DNA from: Paramarasmius palmivorus
Taxonomy: Eukaryota; Basidiomycota; Agaricomycetes; Agaricales; Marasmiaceae
Assembly: GCA_037176845.1 (NCBI GenBank)
Contig: JAYKXP010000081.1
Location: 124,001-188,000 of the forward strand
DNA length: 64,000 nucleotides
Reading direction: 5' to 3'
Shown: positions 12,397 through 25,177 of the stretch, piece by piece
Layout of the letters: each line of letters starts with the position of its first letter
Numbering within the stretch: position 1 is the first letter of the stretch
Notes under the pieces: model-generated
The model's database searches: none
What the model was told of the DNA's origin: nothing
The model's input: the letters and a program-made list of their open reading frames with translations, nothing else
Made by a program: the position numbers and the translations under genes

Positions 12397-14972
12397 ATAT
12401 CGTGCAAGAAATCTTTTCTACGGTTGATACGAATCTTGTTCGGTGTATTGTGTATGAAGCGGTTCCGATGTATCCGAGTCCTTTTACATGTATATTAGTC
12501 GAGTTAAAAATGGTAGTGGAAGCACGGCGCCCCTGGACTGCAGATTCCGGCGAAAAGGCAATGCAGTGTACTATACTGAATGCTATCTTTGTCGTGTTTT
12601 GATTCCTGAGAGCATTTCGAGTTTCTCGCTTCGATTTTCGGGGCGAATATCAAGTATCAAAGTCTTCTATAGCGTCAGGAACTGGCTAGTACTGTTGCGG
12701 TAGCACATACCTTGGGGGAACCTCGTTAGCCTAACTGAAGAATTTAGGTTGCTTCGAAGACTGAGGAATTTCAGGATAACTTCAGGATGACATGACTCTG
12801 AAAGCAAAGATAAAAGAGTCAGTTTGTGTGGCATTCCGAGTCGGCCTCAAAGCTGGTATCTACATCCCACCATCGCTACCACCTTCGTTCTTCGAAGTCC
12901 TAGTGAACATTCTAAGTATGAGAATGCTTAAAGTGAGATCTTGAGAATTGCTGTCGTCATGCATGTTGAAGAAATCTCGGCGCTAAATTTCTTCCTCTCT
13001 TCCTTCACCGGCCTCTAGAACACTTGGAGCTCCTTCTAGCGTTTATCGCCATGTACTCAGGTCGAGGGATTATCACTTCTACAGTATCGGCGTCTAGAGG
13101 CATAGATGCATCGTCTTGTCTTGTTTCATTCGTCACGGTCTGGAAAGAGGCTTTGTAGGAAACCGAAAGCGATCATGGAGGGTGGTTGTGAAGGAATGGG
13201 CAGAAGGAGATGTTAGGGGCGCCAGTGTTTGCTCCCGGTCATCTCTTGAAGTCTTCGTGCGCGGGAGATAGAGGTATGCATGGAACATTGAAAATCATTC
13301 CATGAATGTGGAACCATGAACTAGTTCCAAGCGCCAGTTCCGGCCTCAGATTGAATAGCAATAACCTAGTGGAAAGTGAGTAATATTTTGTTCGACTCAG
13401 CGTGTATACTCACCTACTGCCAAAATTCAGGTCGACCTAGATTCAAGACCTGGAGTCATCACATATCACATCGAGCGGAACAAGGAGCTGAAGAGAATCG
13501 TTTTCACAGAAATACTACTAAGTCTGCCATGAAGCATACCAAGCATATCGACTGCGTCACGATACTCTACACGACTCAATCCCAACAACTTCGGTCTCTT
13601 TGACCGAAGGGTACAGTGTACACCTGCAGACATACGTCTAGCCTTTGCGCACGTACCCTCAGTTCTCTCTTGGGCACCTGCTACATAGGAGACGTCCCAT
13701 CCATATACTTCCTGGCTTCATTTCCCCATAGACCCGCGAACAAAGCCCGCAATGGAGGCCACCCATATCGACTACCAGTCACACCATCTCCCTATCACAT
13801 CATCCCTTCTTCGATGGTTTCGCACTTTACGACCATCTTAAGAAGAGCACCCCATATGCCCCTCTCCTTGGTGGATGATACACCGTGATGGACGCGCTCC
13901 CCAGGTTTCTGTAGCCCGTCATGATATGGGGGCGCCGCCGTCCAAAACCTATCCCTTGGTGCTCCTGTCGATCCTGTAGAGCTGAATGAATGATGTGGTG
14001 ACGATTTTCAGTGATCGTGAAGGTATGCCAGTGCCAGCAGTAGAGTGCGCAGAACCAATTCGTATGGTTTTGGGATCACTGAACGAACTGGGTGAATTCA
14101 CTCAGCAGCTGCATGGGGCGCGTGGGACCTTAACCCCAACCGTCTACGGTGCTGACATGTTGTACCGTGCGGTCTGGTGGGGCTGGGATACTGGAATTCT
14201 GATGGACGAAGCGGCTTCGACTTTCGACGGCGGGGATGGATGTTGGACTGTGCGACTTTTTCGCAGGTAGTTCGTCGATCACTCGGGTATTTTGGGAATG
14301 GACAATTTATCGGGATGTCCGATAGGGAAAGGCTTTCTTTTTCTTTGTGGTCCGAGCCTGCTGAAGAGTATGGGATGCGTATACCTGTGACGGATCCGAA
14401 GACAGGGTGGTCACCAGTGACGTCTATTAGGAGCCGCCTAGTCAGATTGTTGGACTGGCGTTATGGAGGATGCCTCAGCCCTAAGACATTTCCAAAGCTA
14501 CAGTAAAGCTGCAGACAAAACTTAGAGTGGGATATCCGATGCTGCGACAGATTGTGGCAGAACCAATGCTGTTTCGGTGACAGCCCGCCGTTGTCACCTT
14601 TGCCTCCAATCCGGGCCATTATACCTAATGGCGAAATCTGACGGCTCAGCGTCCAAGTAGACAAAGAGGGAAGGTGATCGAAATCAAGAACTATGTAACT
14701 TTTGAGTGCCTTGTCCAGGTAAGTTGTGCTTTTTCTCAGATATAGCTCTTTCCTTTAATAATGTTCCTTTTACAGAAGTCACGGTACCACGGACTATAAA
14801 GCTTCCTCGACAATTCGTATTGTATACTTCTACTCATTAATCCTCAGCGAAGCAGCTAGTGGTCTCGTCTCTACGTCAGTGGTACCCGAGCTGACACATA
14901 TACTGTAGCAACCTCCGGTACATCCTCCATTCTTGGTTGATTTCCCTTGTTGATTGTTAGCCTTTCTAGATC
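12397..14972. other. Gap with no confident gene
   Basis: About 2.6 kb separate BTB copies D and E. I see no intact gene in it. The best coding-like piece is 13986-14506 on the plus strand (VWWGWDTGILMDEAASTFDG in one frame, SFSLWSEPAEEYGMRIPV in another). The two pieces overlap at 14177-14270, which suggests either an intron or a broken gene. Both are unrecognised. Confidence 0.4.
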
Positions 14973-15943
14973 ATGCTCAGTGCAGCGAATCCAATGTCCG
15001 TTTCGCAAAATTTTGGGCCAGATGTACAAGGCAGTGGGCGGCCAGAGGCAAATATGATCCTCCTCTCCAAGGATTCCGTCACGTTCTATGTTAACGAGTA
15101 TTCACTACTCCGTTATTCAAACAACAATTTCAACGGGCTCCTTCCTTTCCATAGCGAGTACAGAGAGGGGCGAATGATTTTCCTTCGACATCTTCCATCC
15201 GCCGAGCTCGATATCCTACTCCAGTCGATCTACGGCGACGTGCCGCAAAGTAGGGTAGATGGGAGTGACATAGAAAGTCTTCGTTTGCTAACACGGGGTA
15301 TTGGTTGGTTACCTGTTTTCGGCATTGCCCCCAAGTCCGTCATATTGCCTGACACACATCTCTTTGACCGACTACTATCTCATGCGCCTCTATATCCCTT
15401 GGAAACATATGCCCTTGCTGGACATCATGACATATACGACCTTGCAGTGGCTGCTTCACCCCATACTCTACCGGTCGATTTGTCCAATGTTGGAGAGGAA
15501 TTGGCGTTACAAATGAGCTCAAAATATCTTCTACAATTGTTCAACCTCCATTCAAACAGGCGGGCCATGCTCTCGAAGCTTTTATCAGAGGAACTCGATC
15601 ACCATGACCAAACGGAGAACTGCCGACTGGAAGATCAGAGAGAGTCGAAGAACAGGTGGAATGCTGCGATAGAATCATTGGTATGGGATGTGAACGCAAG
15701 TGAGCTAAGACCTGTCTTTGGGATGTCCATGGACTGACTGTTGGTACCGCGCCCTTAGACACCTCGATAAACCTCATACGGGAGAGGATATTCGCACATA
15801 CTAGTGATATCACCTGTGACGAGTGTATCAAGGCGCGAGATGCACGCTTGAACACTATTCTAACAGAGTGGACCTCATCGGCTGTAAGTTGTCCTGCAAG
15901 TACTCCGAGATTCGGGATTGACGATATTCAGAGAACCATATGA
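14973..15943 (+). CDS. BTB-like protein copy E
   Basis: Exons are 14973-15699 (727 nt), 15759-15883 (125 nt) and 15932-15943 (R-T-I-stop), for 287 residues. Exon lengths equal those of copy D to the base. The core has MILLSKDSVTFYVNEYSLL and SAELDILLQSIYGD. The helical part has YPLETYALAGHHDIYDLAVA, and the tail has CDECIKARDARL. The start aligns with B and D (MLSAANPMSVSQNFGPDV). It is the last member of the same-strand array and has a clean set of splice sites. Confidence 0.88.
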
Positions 15944-16822
15944 CATTCGCAAATCCATTCGCGCTCAATTTTCAGCTGTCCGATTTCATTTGTATGTATC
16001 TGCATATGTCATTCAGCATTGTACGAATAGCTATGTCGATCTTTACGAGAAAAAGGTTGCAACTAACCTCTATGCGGTGTAGTAAATGTTTCAGTGCGAG
16101 TCTGAAAGACCTGTTGTGAATTGCCTCTTTCTGAACGCCGTACCCGGTTACGCGTTACGGGCGAGAAGTGCTACATACAAGTTGCAGTACGATCGAGAGG
16201 CCCTGATCAACCGGCGCGGGGAACGGGGTAAGCCGGTCTCTTTACTATTAGGTTCGCCAGTGAGCACGCCGCAAGCGGATAATTCTTTGTTATTGTACGC
16301 TCGAAGGTTTGGCCACCGCTTGCGGCCTTCCCCCTCAGTCATAGACTGGATATGTGGGAATACGCTCACAAAGCACCCAACAGAAGAGACGGTATGAAAC
16401 CGGCGCCGCGAAAGGATAACGGATCCCACGCTTGGTACGATCGAGAGAGATCAGGAGATCTGACCGGTGCCGATCTCAGGTCCGAAAAGGTTCGCCGTTC
16501 CCTTCAATATTTTTTTCCAGTCAATTCCTGTTCATCTTCGACTTTAATGATAGTGTGCGTGCTGCCTTTCCCGAGAGTATCCATGGCAATTCGTGCAGGA
16601 CAAGCTTAGGCTGTATCACCGTAGATACCTTGTATTGTCTTGCAAAAGTAAGCTTTTGTTTATCGGAGAATAAAAGGGAAGTAACTTGGTTTCGAAGGAG
16701 AATACCAGAGTCGTCGCTTTATAAGTATGCCGACTTTGGGCCCAAGATATTCTCGTGAGTGAGCCCGCCTTCCTTAAGCATTCTCGAGGAGTACTAACAG
16801 TTTTCCATACCAGAGTTTACTC

Positions 16823-17512
16823 ATGCTGCGTTATCGTTATCATACCTCTTTCGACACGCGAGTTCCAAATGAGCTTGCTGCAAAGACCCTGGCTGAGCGA
16901 GAATCTTTCGACTGGGATACACCTCGCTTGCCTCGAATCTCAAATCCAATTCCACTCAATGACGATCCGACAAGGTATGTATCTCGAATGGCTCGTCATC
17001 CGTAAATCTCGTGTAGCTCACTCTCCCAGACCTTCTATGCCTCCTCAGTCGACCGCGCGTGTGCAGTTCTACTCCCATTTATCCAAGATACAGAGGAATC
17101 TTTTGCCGGACTTTGAAGCTTCCGTTGAGCTGGATGAATATCAAAGGCTTCATACAGATAGGGTAGCTAGGATGTGGGGCTTGGAGAGCTGTGTGGTGCG
17201 TGTATTAGCGTACCCCATTCTTGGTTATATTCTAAAGAACTTCTTCAGCCAGTCGACCCAGAAAAGTGCCTCCCCATGTACGACTTGGTTGAACGCAAAA
17301 CGCGAGGCATTATTGAGTTCCCTTGGGTACGTAAACTGCAAGGGGACAAAGGTTCAATCATGTTTATTGGTGCGCTTGTTCAGCCAAAGATGGTGTTGCT
17401 ATCTCTGATTAGTTATGCTAGAGCTCGAACCTCCGTCCAAATCCATATCACAGAGGCGGGCATACCGAGAAAGCAAGATGAAGTTCTTCCAGGCCCTTTC
17501 AATCTTCTATAA
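16823..17512 (+). CDS. Predicted protein of unknown family
   Basis: Four exons splice in frame: 16823-16974, 17030-17195, 17249-17326 and 17384-17512. The introns are 53-57 nt with GT-AG ends. The product reads MLRYRYHTSFDTRVPNELA, then RVQFYSHLSKIQRNLLPDFE, then MYDLVERKTRGIIEFPW, and stops at 17510. I do not recognise it. An upstream exon ending at 16754 is possible, because an intron-like GTGAGT with an internal CTAAC branch site and CCAG follows it, but its phase does not fit this start. The 3' end overlaps the next frame, so the true gene may run on to 17939. Confidence 0.5.
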
Positions 17513-17939
17513 ACTCGTGAAGGGAATCCTTCTCGATGCTTCAGCCGACCTCGCCAGGTTTTACTATCACCGAACACCGTTTCCTTTGTGTTACCGAGAC
17601 ATGAAACGACTCTGTCGATTCATCTTTTTAGGGACTATTACCTCTTACTCCTGGATGAATACGACGGGAAAGGATCTAGCAGTTCGACACAGTCGCGAAG
17701 TCGCACAGTTTCTCCGTGACCTGGTTATGTTCACCATGGCGTGGTTTGAGTTCAAACTTGTGATGGTTTACTACCACCGTGTTGTCGGATTCTACACGGA
17801 TAGTGGGATAGAAGATAGGATTCATGCTGTGATGCGAAGGGTAGGGCTTGGGGAGTATCAGCACTTGACTTCCGCCATTCTCGTATTTATCGTGACCATT
17901 TTCGTACTACTGTTATGGCTCTTTCTTCCGGTGCGCTGA
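17478..17939 (+). CDS. Predicted membrane-anchored protein or last exon of the previous gene
   Basis: The frame starting MKFFQALSIFYKLVKGILLD is open to TGA at 17937. It contains one moderate hydrophobic stretch (FIFLGTITSYSWM) and a strong C-terminal membrane helix (AILVFIVTIFVLLLWLF) that ends four residues before the stop, the pattern of a tail-anchored protein. It overlaps the preceding frame by 35 nt in another phase. A frameshift or an unseen intron could make both parts one protein. No family recognised. Confidence 0.5.
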   Translation: MKFFQALSIFYKLVKGILLDASADLARFYYHRTPFPLCYRDMKRLCRFIFLGTITSYSWMNTTGKDLAVRHSREVAQFLRDLVMFTMAWFEFKLVMVYYHRVVGFYTDSGIEDRIHAVMRRVGLGEYQHLTSAILVFIVTIFVLLLWLFLPVR

Positions 17940-18397
17940 GCATTCTGAATGGTTTTAATCCACTCTTTCCATGCCCCTTTTACTCACACTGTCTGTATGT
18001 TATGCCCAACTATGCCTTTATGCCAGACGATGCACTCAAGTTATAAGTCTTTCTTTTTTTTTTGATTTACAAGGAAGTGTACGTGTAGTTTGTGCTGATA
18101 ACAATCAAGAACATATACCATAAAGCAGTTTGGACAGCTAGAAAACTATGTGCGAACGAAGAAATAAACGAGGTATACAATATATACGTAGACAATAGAG
18201 CTACAGGTATGGTTTATTATATTGGAGTGGTGTGGGGGCAGATGCATTGTGAGAGCCTGGAAAGCAATACAAGAACATGAACATGATGTGACTTGTGCAA
18301 TAGATAATGTGCTTGAAGGTGATTGTGATTGTAGTGTCCATAACGAAGACCATGAAATGAAAAAACCAAAAAGAGAAGAAAAGCATGACCTAAAGGG

Positions 18398-20231
18398 TCA
18401 CCGAATGAGTTTTCCATAGTTGAGAACGCTGTCTTCGTCTTTGGGCGCAGGCGTGCGACCAGGGAAGACACTCCAGAAACGTAACGTCTGGTCACCACCA
18501 CCAGTGACGATGGAATCACCGTTGGGATTCAATGCGACGTATTGAACACACTGGGTGTGTCCGGTAAGAGAGGTAACCATCGACATTGTTGGGTACTTCC
18601 ATATGCAGATCTGGTTCGGGAGTGCAGTGGTGGAGTAGCCGTGCGTGGAAACAAGTTCATGAGAGTTGATGGACCACACCAAGTTGCAAACCTGAATGTA
18701 ATGACTTGTTAGTGCGATGTTATTATGACGAACGAACAGCAATTGACCTGACTACCGGTGTCAACCTCATTTAACATCGTACCAGTCGACGTATTCCAGA
18801 ACCTGATACACCGATCTCTCTGCCCGCCTCCAGACGCCAAGACTCCGGAAATGTGAGGATCCCACGCAAGACCTTTCACAGCCGCCTTGTGCTGATGGAA
18901 TTTGTACAGCGGTAAATCCCCAGTGAGCTTTTGAGTGGAAGCTACGCCCAGCGCACGCATCATCGAAGTCGGTTCGGGTGCTCCAAGTGTCTGTGCCCGT
19001 TTGGAACCCCTCAGGTCCCACACACAGACTTTGTTGTCATTTCCTCCACTAGCGAGCAGCGCACGATGGGGACCTCCGTCACTGCTCCATTTGATCCCGC
19101 AGACCTCTTGTTTGTGACCGACCGACCGCTTGAAGGGTTTGTTAGAAGGGTCGCGGTGATCCCAGTGCTGTACTGAATGATCTCGGGAGCCAGAAGAGAG
19201 GGTGTCGCCTGTCCATGATAGGCATGCAATACGCTTGCCGTCGTGGGCATCTTTGTAGGTTCGGATTAAGCTGAGTGTAGGAGCGTCGTATATGCGAAGT
19301 TGTCCCTCGTATGTGCCAACTGCAAGGGTAGAACCCTGAATGAAGAAATAGGTCATCAACGTGCCTTAATAGATACGAGTAATCTTTCATACCGTTTGTT
19401 GCCACGCCACTGAGCTATACTCGTCCTTGGAGTCGGAAACGGTACACAACTTTGCCACAGTCTGGTTTTCTGATCTCCAGAGGAATATGCTCTTGCCTAG
19501 ACCCACGCCAAGGATGCCGGTACTCGACCAGTCAACAAGATTGGTATAGAAGTCGTCGGATAGGTCGGGTGCGTCAAGACACCGATATGGGGCTTTCGCA
19601 ATATTGCGTATGTGCGGCCGAGGCTGACTCATGATGGATCTCGTCTCTCTTTGCATGGGACTTATTTGGTATGTCAAGTCCGTTGGATTGTCAAGACGAT
19701 CCGGCGACATATCAGGTTTAGGTCGTAGTGGTGAACTGTACGCCAATATTCGACCTGGAGAAGGCGATGTTGTCGAAAGTTCAGACCGAAGAACAGACTT
19801 GTATAAATCGTTGGCCTGGTCTAAATAGGACGGTTAGATCTCGGATACACTGGTGACACGATGTGCCACGCACCTCTTACAGGGTCAGGTAGAAACCTGG
19901 GTATCGATTTCATAGAGAACAAAGGTGTGTTCTGCTCCTCCCCAAGACTGTACGCTGCCCGCAGACTGTCTCTATCTCGTGCCGGGACGAACCTATCGCC
20001 ACTCTCTCCACTGCTGTACCTGACCTTCTGCCGTCTTGTAGGTGTATTCGTAACATCGGTAGTAGGTCGTCCGATAATCCTGGTCCTTTTTGACGGCGAC
20101 CTCGATGGCGAAGATTGGGCATCTAGATTGAGATCTAGCCGTCGACGTTTCCTCCGGGGTGAGTTTTCATTGCCATTATCATGCGAAGCTCGCAAACGCT
20201 TTCCAAAGCTTGAGTTCTTCAGAGATGACAT
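18398..20231 (-). CDS. CDH1: APC/C activator Cdh1/Fizzy-related
   Basis: Four exons (20231-19874, 19820-19393, 19335-18748 and 18691-18398) give 555 residues. Cdh1 (FZR1; Ste9/Srw1 in fission yeast) loads D-box and KEN-box substrates onto the anaphase-promoting complex in late mitosis and G1. Visible hallmarks are a basic stretch SPRRKRRR near residue 25, the C-box GDRFVPARD near 78, and the entry to the propeller KAPYRCLDAPDLSDDFYTNL, which is more Cdh1-like than Cdc20-like. WD40 blades follow (VDWSSTGILGVGLG, HKQEVCGIKW, HKAAVKGLAWDP, SGGGQRDRCIRFW), and the protein ends with the Ile-Arg tail (YGKLIR) that docks on APC3/Cdc27. It looks intact. It is convergent with the frame ending at 17939 and divergent from the F-box gene, with about 290 bp between the two starts. 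Confidence 0.93.
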
Positions 20232-20521
20232 GAATTTTGAGACCTGTAGTAAATTTTCAGGACAGCCGTCTCATCAATGACTAGAGAGCTAGAAATTGAG
20301 AATATGCTTACTGTGGTAGTACTGGTGGTAGTACGGGAGAGGAAGGGTATACGTGGGAAAAATCAACAAGCAACCCGGGCCGTGGCCAAGCCGCGTTTAT
20401 CGCGCCCACGAAATTTTCACGTCCTCTCGAATCCTATGTTCCCAGTTTGAACTTCTCTGCATCTCCCTGTCTGACATCTCTCTCAAATCTTAACATTCTC
20501 GTTCTGTGCTGAAGGAAAAGG

Positions 20522-22874
20522 ATGGCTGGAAAACGAAAGAATCCCCCAGGAAAGGGAGATAGCGGTGCTGGGAAGAAGAAGAGGGTAGTCATGCGTAAGG
20601 GTGCTCTCCATTATGTCAAAGAGCTGCCACTGGAGATCTTATTCGAGGTGAAATATCCTATCATCGCATCTTCAGGCCAATTCTGAGTAGAATATAGATT
20701 CTCAACCACGTCGAACCCATTGATCTCCTGCGTTTGTCGAGGACATGCAAGGATCTCCGGAACATTCTCATGTCTCGTAAGATGTCAACGCTCTGGAAAA
20801 CCTCGAGACAATGTGCAGAATTGCCCGAAATCATCCCAAGCATGAGCGAACCGGCGTTTGTCAACTTGCTTTTCATGCCATATTGTCACGTCAGTCTCGG
20901 TGCCTAGGACTGTACACTACTATCCTAAAAGCCGTCTTATGGTCTTTTCCAGTTCTGCACTACTGCCGTGGTTCACCTCATCTCATGGTCTGCCCATCTC
21001 AGATGCTGTCACAAGTGCCTCCCAAAGAAGTACGTTTCAACCCGCGCAGAAAACCGCATATCGCTCACTTACACCTGTAGATTTTCTCCGCGATCCGAGC
21101 TCATCTTGACGGGTATAGAGATGCCCGAAGATATTTGGAACCTTGCCATCAAGTACGATCAAACCACGCGAGCTCCTCCCGAGTGTCAGAACTACTATCC
21201 AATCTCATGCATACCCAAGTTGATCCTTTATCAGGGCGTGAACTCGAAGATGACGACAAGATCTACCTGAAATCCTCTGTGGAAGCTCTCTTCAAGCAGT
21301 TTACCTTACTAGAAGATGATACAGATGCAACGGAAAAGTGGATCGCAAAAATGGCTTCGATTAGAGCCGCAGACATCAAGGTAGGCACTTGCTATTATCA
21401 ACTAAGCTGATGGCTGATTGTTATGTTAGCGAGAGTTGGAATGTTCTGCTTGGGTCAGCGTACGAAGCATCGAGCGAGTAACTGAGCTTCACGACACCCG
21501 AAGAGAACGATATAAGGCGTGAGGACTCGATCATTCTGGCAGAAATCGAACTCTGGCTCATGATCTTGCAGCGTCTTCAGCAGACTCAAGGCACTGGGGT
21601 GGGCCGACGAGCTGGCTCATGACAATTGCTGCACCGCACTCGCAAACCACAAACTGGTGAACAAACCGCAACTTTTGACCGATAAGAGTATGTCAAAGCT
21701 CTCTCTGTGGTGTTTTGCGTTACGCTCATGGTTGCTTCAGTCTGGAAGAACATCAGCTTGACTCTTGTCGCTTTCATATCCGATTTAAAGACCGAACGTT
21801 TATCCCGAGAACGTCACGTTTTGCTCTCGAAACGATTCGGTCTTCTTCCAGTCCTCATCAGAGACTGTGGAGCCTTGCTTCCTCGAGATCTGATCATGCC
21901 ACCGACTTCCGACGTCGCTCTATTGGAGCCATTCCGCAACGCTATCGAGGACACTCCACTCGAGGAAGGCGCAGAAGGCTCGCTTTTCAACAACGCACTG
22001 CCCATTCTTCCTCAATTCATCCAAGATTGGAACACGGCTGCGCATGTGAAAGTCTTCAAGGCCCTGCAGGACTACAAAGCAGGGGCATCAAAAGATGATC
22101 TTCACCTGTCAACGTCACTGTTTGCATGCACTTGCTCCCAAACATGGTCTCTAGAGGTCTACACATATCCCTCAATATTAACCCACCAGTGCTACTTGGC
22201 ATTCAGATCGGATTGGTCCTACCGCCAGCACAATTACAAGGTATGCGCGGATGCGGTAGCCTACACCACTAAAATCGGTGAGCTGTACAACATCGATCTA
22301 ACCAAGACCACTGTCGAGGAAATGTTATTGTTAAACCCACTTGTAGAATGTATGGGCTGTCGAAGTAGGCGTGGAACCCGGACCTTCATGCGATGGTCAA
22401 CAGCAGTGAGTTGAGCTCAGCGCTAAAGCACTAAAAAGAAGCCAACCTCTTTTAGGTTAGTCACTATTCAGGACATCTCAACGAGATAGCTGTAGTTTCC
22501 GAGGAGGACAAGGTGCTTGTGGAAGCCAGAGAGACAGAGAGAGATTTGCATGTAGGAAGAATTGTCAGAAAGAGGCAACCTTGGTATTTGTGCACCAAGT
22601 GTAACTTTAGAAGCTCGTTGAAGAAAGTCAAGTTCCATCTGCGAGAGACGTACGTATATGTCATGTTCGACTTGCTTCGTGGCTAACCGGATTATTGCAC
22701 AGTCACCAAGTAAGCCAGGTTACTGACCAAGATTGGGAATTCTCGCCACTAGGTCAATTGAAAAAGCTTGGCCCGAGTGACGTCCATCTTTACCCTCCGG
22801 GTCAGAATGACTGGCACGGACCTTCGTTTTGGTTGCACGTTTCAGATAGTGACGACGAATCTGAGGCCGAATAA
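20522..22874 (+). CDS. F-box protein with C-terminal Cys/His motifs
   Basis: Ten exons (20522-20647, 20698-20889, 20953-21029, 21081-21184, 21235-21380, 21430-21518, 21572-21687, 21741-22405, 22456-22649 and 22703-22874) splice in frame to 626 residues. The N-terminus is basic (GKKKRVVMRKG). The F-box is ELPLEILFE-ILNHVEPIDLLRLSRTC, split by intron 1. F-boxes bind SKP1 and make the protein a substrate receptor of an SCF ubiquitin ligase. Further on are a Cys cluster CCHKCLPKK, a repeat of LKALGW type, a second Cys cluster (FACTCSQTW then ILTHQC) and a zinc-finger-like end (WYLCTKCNF with KFHLRETH). This layout is common in agaric F-box proteins. Substrate unknown. Confidence 0.9.
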
Positions 22875-22964
22875 TAGTTTGGGAGTCGATAAGCTTTGCA
22901 TTATCCCAGTATATATTGTATTAAATGGCAGCGGCATGACAGCAATCATTACAAGTTCGAGATT

Positions 22965-24514
22965 TCAATACAGTACCGAATAAAACAAACGTGTACGGAT
23001 CCTTTTGAAGAAGAGAGCAAGAACGATGACTAGAAGGAATGACGTCGAGGACGAATAGCGATAGTTTTTGTGGTCTGAAGTGGCGGCGATAAAGACTAGT
23101 AGGTAAATTAGTGGCCAGGCGTAGAATAGGCAAAAACAATTTACCTGAAAGATGGCTGGGGTCCTTTTCCAGTGCGCCGGAACTTGACCAGGAGTCGTCG
23201 TTGTCGTGTAGCCCCAGACGGATGGCTCGAAGTGCACCCTGCTCTGTGTTACTGGAATAGGCAAAGTCTTTACAGAAACGGCGATTTCGGGGATTGAGAC
23301 ATGTTGAACAGAATCCTGCTCCTGAACTGACCCAACAAAGGATCGATCCATTCAGCGTTGCCTACATAGATGTTGATTTTGGGGCCATGGGTGATGAAGT
23401 TAGACTCACATCAATCATACACGCGTTCATGCAAATCCAATCCACCTCATGGTTACTCAGCTGAATAACCACGATCACGGATGCCTTGTGGGGGCGAGAA
23501 TGGGAAACGAATAACTCCAGGAGGCATTACTTACCAGTGAGATGGCCAGACCTCCCAAGGAACCACTAACATTCCCCTTTTAGCAAACAAATCGCCGTCG
23601 ACGCGGGCGTATAAGAAAAACTATGTACTCACTACAGTGACTTCCTCGCCACAGCACGAAGCCTCGGACTAATCAATTAATCACTGCCGATCGCCTTAGT
23701 GGCCAGACGAACATGAATGTGAAAAACAATTCCTGGAGTATTTGGTACACCGACAGAGCGATCAACCTGCATAACATTCAATCAGTAGTAACGATAATAA
23801 GTAATTGTCGTCTTACCCGGATGGCTTATAAGTAAGTACACCCTCCATCCTCTCGAATTGAACTTTTACTACCAAGGAAGAAGAAAATGACGGGAACGAT
23901 GGATCCGAGGTATAACACCAATCCGACGTGATACGCCTTGGACTTCAGACGAGGATGACAGCATCCTTTGGACCAAACAATATACATCTATGGGTCTAAG
24001 TTAAGATCACGCATGAGATTCAAGGGAAAAACTCACTCTCTCGATGAGGAAAGACATCGCCAGACCCTACAAACCATTTTAGGGTTTCTGCCACGCTTCA
24101 GCAACAACTTGAGCGTACCTTGCTGGTACTTTGAAAAAATAAGCAGGTAGTTTTCCCAGCCTTGCAAGTGACTGGGTTCCACGTTGTTCCCACTCCAAGC
24201 AGTAGAGTAGCAGCTGCAAGGTTGACATCAGTAAAGCGAAACACTGCCATGCATAACACAAACCTACAGCTGAACAGGAAAAGCCATCTCCAAAGATACG
24301 TGAACAACGATGAAGCATAAAAAGAGAACTGGACACATATGTCTAGCAACACTAGAAATATACATATTTTCCCCCATGTCCAATGCTTCCGTTGACTTAG
24401 AGTCATGCCGAGGGAAGGCACTCTACGGGAGAGTAACCACGACAAAACAGACTTAGAGTCAGATGCGCTCGTAGAAGACATCTATCATACCGACCAAGAA
24501 AATGAATCGCGCAT
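22965..24514 (-). CDS. Multi-pass membrane protein, exon structure partly resolved
   Basis: Several minus-strand exons code for hydrophobic segments: KHWTWGKICIFLVLLDI, CYAWQCFALLMSTLQLLLY, HVGLVLYLGSIVPVIFFFLG, LIALSVYQILQELFFTFMF, LGGLAISL and VDWICMNACMID. Donors and acceptors such as ACTG|GTAAGT near 23532 and GAT|GTGAGT near 23406 support splicing. The pattern (a WTWGK motif before a membrane helix, then about six more) resembles the agaric DUF6533-type proteins of unknown function. I could not fix the start (ATG at 24514 is a candidate) or the last exon. The start and several phases are uncertain, and decay cannot be excluded. Confidence 0.45.
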
Positions 24515-25177
24515 GTAAGGATACGATAGGAGTGGAACTCTTTCATCGTATCCGAGTCTGTATACTAGCAAACTAAGAACTTTGTGCGGGTCTCAGCTTC
24601 AGTATCGCAGGACGGTTGGAGGTAATGCGGGTTGGCTTATAAGTCAGAAAAACGAACGAGGTATATATCATTCAGGTTATGTCAAAGGCCTTTGAGAACG
24701 GCGAATGAGCCTGAGATTCAATTGAAACCACGCTCCGAGTCGGGAGGTCCAATTGAGTATTCTTCCGAAAATTTAGACGACGAATTGAACGACATGAGTG
24801 AATGAATGGTGACTCACGCACGTGTCTTGTAAGTTGAAAGTGAGATGGCGAAGACCGCTACAGCAGGGAAATGACAGCGCTCCTTAAGCTGAGCCGCGAA
24901 CGAGAAGTTCAAGTTCGTTTAATTCTCACGCTCACATGACATCCGATGCCTCCAATCATTGACAGTGACACCGTTCAACGTTCAAGACTTTCCACCTGAC
25001 TTTCCCCGCCAGTGTCGAACACTCCAATCGGACCGAGTACTTGCAAGACCCAAAAAGCATGGAATTATGAAGGTGTCAAGATGAAGAAAATCGGCGCCAG
25101 ATATGGCAGGAGTTTGCGACTACAATTCCACCATTTCAATAATCATCCCACCCCCGTCCTGTTGAGCTATATGTAGT
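24515..25177. other. Intergenic gap
   Basis: I see no gene, repeat or RNA in this 660-base stretch. It separates the 5' side of the membrane-protein gene from the 3' end of BTB copy F. Confidence 0.5.
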
